64,000 nucleotides of DNA from Phoronis australis (taxonomy: Eukaryota > Phoronida > Phoronidae). The DNA lies in the NCBI GenBank assembly GCA_002633005.1, contig NMRA01000635.1, positions 101,243 through 165,242 on the forward strand, read 5' to 3'. Below the pieces are notes generated by a model. That model worked only from the letters and a program-made list of their open reading frames with translations, was not told the DNA's origin and ran no database searches. Shown here piece by piece: positions 56,500 to 64,000 of the stretch. Every line of letters starts with the position of its first letter. The first letter of the stretch is position 1. The translations under genes were made by a program, and so were the position numbers.

Positions 56500-58150
56500 C
56501 TATGGTCAAGTAAAATTGGCAAGTGTCTTTAAAAAACTTGAAATGTTACATGTGTGAAATTTCGCTTACTATTTATGAAATGGACTCGTCTAGTACTGTT
56601 ACGGAACAATAAGCAGGGTTGCGTCTCGTGAACCCAAGGTAGTCGCCATGAAAGCTCATACGTTCACGTACTTCATGATTTCTGCAAGGCGACATCTCGC
56701 GAAGACTTAGATTCATTAAGTTTCTTGCGTCCACAAAACGCGACCACTAATGTCATCATGAACGCAGCGGCGCTGTCGGTAGCGACGTCAACCAATGCCC
56801 CCGACTAGGAATGCAAATGTTCAATCTGAGGGTGCGGTCAAAAACCTCAGAAACTATTTGACTTAGAACCGGAGGCTTCTCATTCCCTATGGCCGGTCAT
56901 AAAAAGCAGTCTACACTGGCTATTTTTGTTTATTGAACCGCACCGAACTCGAGTTTGTCTACACTTAAAACATCCCGTTTTGTTTAAACTCAAGACGACC
57001 AGAGCCATTCTCAATGAATCGCGACACCTCGACACCTGAGACACTCCATTTTCAAGTATCTTCATATGGAGCTAACGTATTATTTGTTTCTTAGTTTAAC
57101 GTATGAATGATAAGTTTTGAACAATTTCCTCAGCTCAGCAAGTGCAGTTATAGAGTTATTTCGTTGTTTTATTAGAGCATCTGGAATAATTTATTTGAAA
57201 ACTGAAAAACGCGTTTGGGTCATTTTTCACTCTAAGAGTTTGTTTTCATTGGCAACAAACAATCTCATTGAGCAATTTTATCAATCAGCATGCTTGGTAA
57301 AATCGAGAAAAACAGCTCTTAGTATTTTATACTTTCTTGAGTATTTTTCATGGACATATAAAAATTAAATTTTGAACTAAATTTTTACTTTTTTAAAACA
57401 CGTCGTTTGTTTATAACTGTGTTTTATAAAAACAGGTGCCGTGGTGTTTGCACTTGTCTTAATTTTCATTAACGACTATCGATCATTCAAAAACTGGTAG
57501 CTAATATCCGGTATCTCGAGGGCTCTCTTGGAAAGCAGTGCTATCACTGAAGAGGCCACCCTCATTTTAAATATCACAATAATAAATAAATAAATAAATA
57601 AAACTTAATGACTACAAAATACTTAAGTGAATTGAAAGACGTCTCGTAAATGACACAACATGTCCCATAAGTGGAGGGCAAGTTATATTGTGAAGTTGGC
57701 TATTATTTCTGACCACCAACACTTCAGGAAAAACTGGTATGAAATAATGACGAATAGTATACGTATTTAAGGCTATTTCTTGTCATCTTCGGAGTTGATG
57801 TACCTGATTACGTAATAAACATGGCAACAGCTTATAATTCAAGCGTCTGTGTTGCAAGAAGACACGTGGAGACTTTTGTAACACAACTCACATGTACTGT
57901 ACTGGTAAATCCAAAGGTTTGCACTCAACATTTTTACAAAATTTGTTATACAACTGTACCTGACATCTCACACTTCACAAGTTACGTCACATAAATGACG
58001 ACATAATTTAATTCAAGCGCTGACAATAACTGGCTAAAGACTAAGGTTAAAAACTGTTTAACGGCAATGTTAACTCGGCTTTAAACGTCATAAAGAGAAA
58101 TCAAGGTAGTCCAGCAATTCATCTGGCGCCTTGAACGCTCTGCAGCTTTC
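56500..58150. other. Upstream flank of host gene, no gene recognised
   Basis: No credible coding frame. (AAAT)n at about 57580-57602. Short frames at 56880-57065 and 57117-57368 look like chance. Confidence 0.55.
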
Positions 58151-58178
58151 CCAGTAGGTGCTAGGTTCAGGACGAACT

Positions 58179-58584
58179 TCAGGATGTCATCTTACAGTAG
58201 CCAAATCTTGTTTCCTTCGGCCACATAAACAATCCACTGATTTTACTGGACGGCTGCAAGAAGTTGACTACCACAGGCAAGTCAACATCATCTGTGTCCA
58301 CGACTTGTCCGAGATATCGGCGACTTTCATATTTAAAAACAAAATCGCCTTGCTTCACTTGTATCTTAAATTCTTTGGTCTCAGATAAAACTCTATTGTT
58401 TTCTTGTCTTTCCACTTCTTGTACTTCTGTCAGTTCTGACACTGGTGCGAAATACCCGTAACTCGTTCTCGTTCTCTTCTAAGCCATTCGACACCAAGTT
58501 GGCTTTTTTACGGGCTCTGTAGACTATTCCTTCATCCGCTACGACTTGGATTTTGGCATTCCGCAACGCAAACCAAGGTGACAA
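58179..58584 (-). pseudogene. Unassigned frame with GDFVFxYESRRYLGQV segment
   Basis: Two overlapping minus-strand frames give a charged segment (RARKKANLVSNGLEENENE; TEVQEVERQENNRV) followed by VKQGDFVFKYESRRYLGQVV and MWPKE. Segments of the form V-x-x-GD-F-V-x-x-x-Y-x-x-x-x-Y-x-G-Q-V followed by WP occur near the C-termini of some transposon-linked proteins. I cannot name a family, and the frame shift suggests decay. Confidence 0.3.
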
Positions 58585-58599
58585 ACTCTAATTAATAGG

Positions 58600-61231
58600 T
58601 GTTAAATAAGATAAAAAGATGTCATTGTTATTTTTGCAAGGTCAGCTGCATTAAGTTATGTATCGTCACAGATAATAATTTAATTACTACTTAAAAATGA
58701 AATGAATTTGAGTGAAAATAGAACAAATCACTTACGGGACACTGGATGTCATTTTTTACGAGAACTTACAACGTCAAGTAAATTCTAATCAAAGTATGTT
58801 TCACAGGAAGCATTTCGTCACTTATTTTAGTACGTTAATAACAACCCTAAAACATGAGAATTATAAAAGTGAGATTACTGAAGACTTATCAAAAAGTTCT
58901 GCTGACTTCTTGAAAATTTGACCAATATTCATGTCACACACGCCTATAGTAGGTGAAATTAATTGGACTTGACCTAATTATAAAATTGTCGTCCCGTAAA
59001 TGAAGGCTCGTAAATGATAAACAACCAATTTCAAAAGCCAACATTTTTTCCTAAATGTCCTCCAAAAACTTTCAAACCTGTGCATTGATTTTGTACATCA
59101 CCATAGCTTTGTAGAGTTATTTTTATTTCCACATCTTCATTTTAATCAAAGCACTATTGTTGAGTTTATGCACGTCTCGTAAATGATTCCAAAAAAATTC
59201 CACCGCACTTCTTGAAAAGCAGTGCCTCACAGCCACTTTCAGATGAGGCAAAGGTTTAAAAAATTAATGCCATCGCCGTTTTTTGTGTATTACAAATTAT
59301 TGATCACTAAAATGTCTCTTGAAACATTTTTTACAAAAACACGCCAATGAGGTCTTGTAAATGATTTGAGATTTGGCCTCACTCAGTAAACATGGTGGTA
59401 ATTATTTTTTTTGTTTATGAAAAACATTGGCTTTTTCTTAGGAATATGTCTCGCTGAGTTTCTAAAACGTAGTTATTTGTTTCGATAGGACAAGTTATTA
59501 TAACAAAAAGGAGCCTGTTTCTACGTTGTCGTTTTTTCAGCTTCAAGCAATTTTATGGAACCCTATGTTACATGGTGCATTGTGACACCTACCATGTTAA
59601 CTGTAGCCGGTCATAAGACACAGCACCCGCATTAGACATATTTTTCTTTGTTTTAAGTCTTTTGACGTTGTTTCATGACTTGGGACATTCTCTGTGGTGA
59701 GCTGAACATTGGCTTCACCATTGGCGCAATTCATTGAGAATGAATGACTAGGTGGCACAGAATAGTTTGGCTGTGGCCGCGGTCTAGGGCTAGGCCAGGC
59801 TTGGGGGCATTTTTTTAGTTAGGTATTGTGTGTAGGCCAAGTGAATGTGTCTTTTTTGTATTTGTGAACATGCTGAGAATGAAAAAAGGCCAGTTTCTCG
59901 GCTGCAGCTGCACTCTTCTTCAAGATGGTGGCCCCCTGTTGCAGTTGTGCATTGCAGTGTAGCAACTGAGAAATTGGCCGCGATTTCAGGTAGCCCTCAA
60001 ACAAGCCAGATTTGCAAAAAAAAACTAGTGTGTTGACAGTACTTTTGGACCACATTTTTGGTATTGGTAGGAAATTTGCTTTCGGAATCTAATGTTGGCT
60101 TTAGTCGAGCATCGACAGGAAAGTGGTAATTTTGGGGTGAAAAGTGCCGATTTTGCATTTTTGCCCTCATTTTTCTTAGTTCAGCTTGGTTTCCACTGGG
60201 AGTGAATGGGTTAAAAATACAAAAGAGAATAAAGTGTCTGTGCTCATCTGTAGGGCTTGTGATGTGAAATGACTCAAAACATTTCCTTATTTGCATGCAG
60301 TTTTTGACAAAGTGAAGAAAGGGTGAAGAGTGCATTGACGTGTGTTCAGACAGGCAAACCGCTGTGAGAACTGTTCTGTGCCTCCCTAGTGGTTTCTAAT
60401 CGAGTAGTCGCACATGCGCATCACGATTCGTACCAAAGTCGGTCTCTGTTCGTACTGATGTAGACCAATTATCTAGTTGTTAATTCGGCGGTACCAGATA
60501 ATCAAAACTAACACAGCATTTCATCGGTTGTGCTAGTTTAACTTTTTACGACAACGAATTAAATTTCAGAAGTCAATTTAACTAGTTCCAAAAATCACCA
60601 GTTTATTTCCCCCACTGTTTTCATGCAGCGAAGCCACCGATAATGGCCTACTCCGCAAAGAACCTCATGAGATTCGCTGATAAACAGTGACGATAGTGGG
60701 AATTTTACAAATCGAAGGAGCCTTGACACGCTGAATTTCTGATGTTTTTGTCATCAAAACTAATTTAAGTGATAAATCTATAATTACAGTTTCTCGCAAA
60801 AAAAATAATTCCAGGCGGTCTGGTAGACGTTGCGCTGGTTACATCATAGATCGAACTCTAGCCTTGAGCATTCCACTGGACTAGTGTTCTGGGTCTATGG
60901 TTACATGAAACATTGAAGTGAAACGCACTGGATTTAACGTGAACAATAAAACTTTCCCATTTCCAAGAAAAGCTGTAATACACATAATATTCATTCCCAG
61001 TATTTTAAGTAAGTAGCAAAGGAAATTGCTTTGCTACCACTTCCGTTAACAACGTTTCAAGATAAAGTTGATCATTTACAGACAATTGTAAATCTGAATT
61101 ACTTGTACTATCGACTGTCTGAATGTCGCCAGTCTTGTACTGCTGTTTAAGTACTTTATTGATATCCTTGACCGCAAGAATATACTCAGAGATTTTTAAC
61201 AGAGAATCATTAAACTTCCAAAATTATTTCC
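58600..61231. other. Stretch without recognisable gene
   Basis: AT-rich, with several GTAAATGA words (58990-59355). No domain, RNA or repeat identified. Confidence 0.5.
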
Positions 61232-61335
61232 CAGTGGCGGATCTACGTTTTCAGTAAGGGGGGGGTTAGGATTCCCGCAAAGGTCGAATCTGAGGCGCGT
61301 GGCGCCGAGCGGTGGGGGGGCGGAGGTCGGGAGGG
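61232..61335 (+). mobile_element. hAT-like terminus (GGCGGATCTACG), single end
   Basis: CAGTGGCGGATCTACGTTTT followed by G-rich runs (GGGGGGGG and GGTGGGGGGGCGG). Similar to the ends at 16203 and 53822; the partner end was not located. Confidence 0.4.
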
Positions 61336-61974
61336 GGATTTACCCCGTGTAAGACAACTTTTTGTTTTCGTAGCCAAACAGTGAAATTTCCATGCATTCT
61401 GGTACGTTTCTGGCACTTAACATGTCCCAGGAGTTTTTCTTAAGATAATTAAAAACCCTTCTCGATTTCGTCACATGAACTTGGCTCATAAGTTTCGTGA
61501 AACCATATCGATTTGTGCACATCTGGGTATGAGTCACACCACCAGCAAAAATTTTTATTGGAACATCTGCTTACACACACCTTTTTAGCATACAAAAAAG
61601 TGTGGTGTGTATACAGGGGGTTTAGACAACTACCAAACATTGAAGAGCATAAGGAGCACCCACGGGGCGTAAAAACTTGAATATCAGATGATCGCAACAG
61701 CCTCAAGCTGTTTAAGAATGAATACCTGCACTGTTAGTCCTGAAATATACATGTGTTCTGTCTCGTTACGAGAAAAAAACTGGCGAACGATAGTGCTCTC
61801 AGCTCATAGTCTATTATTAAAGCGACAATAAACAATTAAGTATCACTTTATTAAGCTGAATCACGTTGACAACAATTGAAAAACGTCAAATGTATCAGGA
61901 AACAAATCGTCTGAAAACAGTTTCACGAAATCAAAACACTCTGTAGGCCTACACCGTGGTGAAAAGATATACAG

Positions 61975-62260
61975 GAGCAGTTCGTAGAGGGACCAGATGT
62001 ACATGTACACTGAGAGTACACAAAAACTCTGGCCTGGTCCGTCACGAGACCAAAAGTACACCTGTGCTTATTATCGCTATAAAAATAGTCGATCTGTAGG
62101 GGGACCAAACAGTACTGGTTGAGATAAATAGTTTTACAAAGCACACTTTGGTAAAAAACATCACAAGACTAGTTCGCCGAGGGACCAGAAGTACACTGAA
62201 ACTCGATATCTACACAAATCAAGCTGGCCTGGTCCGTCGTGAGACATAAAGCGTACTTTG
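61975..62260 (+). repeat. Direct repeat of about 195 bp
   Basis: GGCCTGGTCCGTC recurs at 62031 and 62226, each preceded by a GAGGGACCAGAxGTACA word and followed by GAGACxxAAAGnGTAC-like DNA. GGACCAG and CTGGTCC within each unit can pair. Confidence 0.7.
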
Positions 62261-62793
62261 CAAAAAATTTTGAATTGAAACTTCTCTCTAGACACGTTTT
62301 AATCCCCAGTGGTTGCTCATACGTGTAGTTTACACATTGGTGGTCAACTGCTGCGAGAGATTGTCAAGGAAGGGTTTTCGCACCGTTCTGTAGTACTCAC
62401 TGGAAGAAACAAGTATTGGGTACAGATTTAACTATGCACTACGTGAAATAAGATTTTGGATATGAAGCAGATAGACTCAAGTAGAAATACAAACCAGAAT
62501 AAGTTTCTGTGCGCTCGTAGACCCTCTGGTGTACTGGGTAAATTTGGCATGTCTAAAAATAATTTCTATTTCCTTTTCATTGTACACAAGCATAAAAAAC
62601 CGACATTATTACAAACTGTGAATAATTATAACTTATTACTTGGGTGTTTCTCCAGGAACGTTGGTCCTATCTTCCTGCTGCCTAGACTGCCGAGAAATCT
62701 GTATACCGGATCCAATGGTTTGCTTGTCTTAGAACCATTCTACCCAGACATCTTCGATGTTTGTTGTCAACGCTTGCACTTCGTCAACTGTTG

Positions 62794-63057
62794 TCAATGA
62801 GCTTGTCCACCTCTACAATGCAGCATCTCGTTTCGCAGCTCAGTTGCCACAAAGCCCCTGAGGTTACCAAGTCCATTCAAAAGACTTACAGCATGCACAA
62901 TTAAATTTGTTCCGTTCATCATACATGGACTGTCTTCAAACCTTGACGATGTATCCCAGGACCCATTTGCATCTCTTGCAATTTTCGAAATAAACGTCCC
63001 AATGTGTGAACGCTTGAAACCCGAAGTACTAACATCAAAAAATATGCCTATTGGCAT
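62794..63057 (-). other. Unassigned 87-codon frame
   Basis: Reads MPIGIFFDVSTSGFKRSHIG, then FISKIARDANGSW, CMMNGTNLIVHAVSLLNGLG and FVATELRNEM. A weak resemblance to the C-terminal part of tyrosine-recombinase-like transposon proteins (HIG-x-F-x-x-K) is not enough for a call. No splice sites or neighbours support an exon. Confidence 0.2.
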
Positions 63058-63059
63058 GG

Positions 63060-64000
63060 GCGTTTCGCCGGGTGGGCCTTTTTGCTGAAATTCCCATTAT
63101 AGAAAACCTCAGTGGTGCTTATTGCAGGTAGAAAGACGGTAGGTGTTTAGGTCGGCAGTAGGGCTCCTTAGAAAGCCCATTGAACATCGCACAAGTTCCG
63201 CAAGACTTTGTTGTGAAAATACAGCCTCCCCGCAATTTCTAGTACTGTACACTGTTCGCGAATGCGATCACTTTGTTAATGTGAGTGCCACCTTGGTCAT
63301 TCCTTGTATAGACATAACTTGTTAGAGTGCCATGATCTTCAAACAGACTCGCGACCAGACCACGGCGCACGCCATAATAGCAATTGTTCGGAGAACGAGT
63401 ATTACATGAACATGTACACTATATGATATTGCGCAAGACAACTTTACAATACACCAGTCAAATTCGAGTTACAAACGTGTGGGGTGTAATAGGATGACAC
63501 GGCATGACAGATGAGGTAAAAACGTTGCCCGTCAATTCGCCTGAATATCAGGGTTGCGGCACCACAGTATTTCCCCTAATCAAATCAAAACATATCTTAG
63601 AGTAAAGAAACTAGTAACCTAAAGAAATCAGCTATACAGCTGCTCTTTCAGCGGTGGATCCATCTAAAATGCTTAGCTACCTCAGAAGTGTCGTCGGAAG
63701 CGCGCGCACAATTGATCTCCAGGGTTTTGCCGATGAGCCACGAAGACTCGAATCGCGTTGATTTTCATAACAGCAATTCACAATGCAAAAAACATATTTT
63801 CAGAGTGAACCCCCCTCATTTTTTCCAAGTTGGTTTACTCGGGGTTTACACACGCTGGCGGTGCCTTTTTTGTTTTTCTGGAGACGTTTTTTTTTTTTTT
63901 TTTTTTTTTTTATTTTTTGGNCCTCTAAGCGGCACTTTAAAAAAACTATCAACATCGAATGATCGGACCGGTAACCGAATTTTAGTGTGCAGTCGTCAAT
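63060..64000. other. Right edge, no gene recognised
   Basis: Poly-T tract of about 25 bases at 63888-63913 and an N at 63921. No supported gene. Confidence 0.5.

Noticed and set aside
62794-63057. Crypton or tyrosine-recombinase C-terminus
   Set aside because: Only a loose HIG-x-F-x-x-K resemblance; the R-H-R-Y catalytic residues are not visible.

Overview
This is AT-rich metazoan genomic DNA. Coding sequence is split into short exons with GT-AG boundaries, separated by long introns full of retrotransposon and DNA-transposon remains. The domains of the one host gene I can build (fucolectin/F5-8C-type modules, kringle, fibronectin III), together with Kolobok, Penelope, L1/Tx1-like and CR1/L2-like elements, suggest a marine invertebrate, probably a non-vertebrate deuterostome or a lophotrochozoan. 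I cannot name the species. There are two assembly gaps (7218-7714 and 27125-27835) and single Ns at 11629, 13409 and 63921.

Host gene. One multidomain extracellular or receptor-type gene lies on the minus strand and fills most of the window. It runs from a signal-peptide exon at 56291-56345 to the left edge, and its 3' end lies outside. I resolve 13 coding exons (954 codons) in the order: signal peptide, FTP/fucolectin module 1 (2 exons), kringle, FTP module 2 (2 exons), a beta-rich module I cannot name (2 exons), FN3-like, and three FN3 modules. Every intron except one is phase 1, and the phases join without conflict. Such symmetrical exons are the usual substrate of exon shuffling. No transmembrane or cytoplasmic exon lies in the window.

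Mobile elements in the introns. (i) Four copies of a long repeat (about 95-1045, 14331-16014, 42643-44475, 47978-49632) carry monomers spaced about 100-165 bp apart, each with a CCACTAGRKGGC-like core. Twelve of these match the bilaterian CTCF consensus exactly, all on the plus strand. (ii) Two families of TTAA-flanked, THAP-encoding transposons of Kolobok type. Family 1 is at 19473-21413, with a deletion derivative at 52726-53305. Family 2 is an inverted pair at 8317-10247 and 42016-45464, and the latter is split by a copy of repeat (i). In both families the THAP/transposase frame converges on a second frame; in family 1 that frame has a P2X7-C-terminus-like WCxCxxC...CC motif. (iii) A CR1/L2-like LINE (about 16600-21780) holds the family 1 Kolobok and itself sits between GGCGGATYYAGG terminal repeats (16203-21902). 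(iv) A foldback element (34105-36756) has terminal inverted repeats built of short tandem repeats. There are also a Penelope-like fragment with a GIY-YIG motif, an L1/Tx1-like fragment, an RTE-like tail, a pogo/Tigger-like TA element with a gap inside, and a MITE containing tRNA-like boxes.

The right part (56.5-64 kb), upstream of the host gene's first exon, holds no gene I can name. It contains a hAT-like terminus, a 195-bp direct repeat and two unassigned short frames. The strongest leads are the CTCF-motif repeat family, the convergent two-gene structure of the Kolobok elements, and the unnamed module in the receptor gene.
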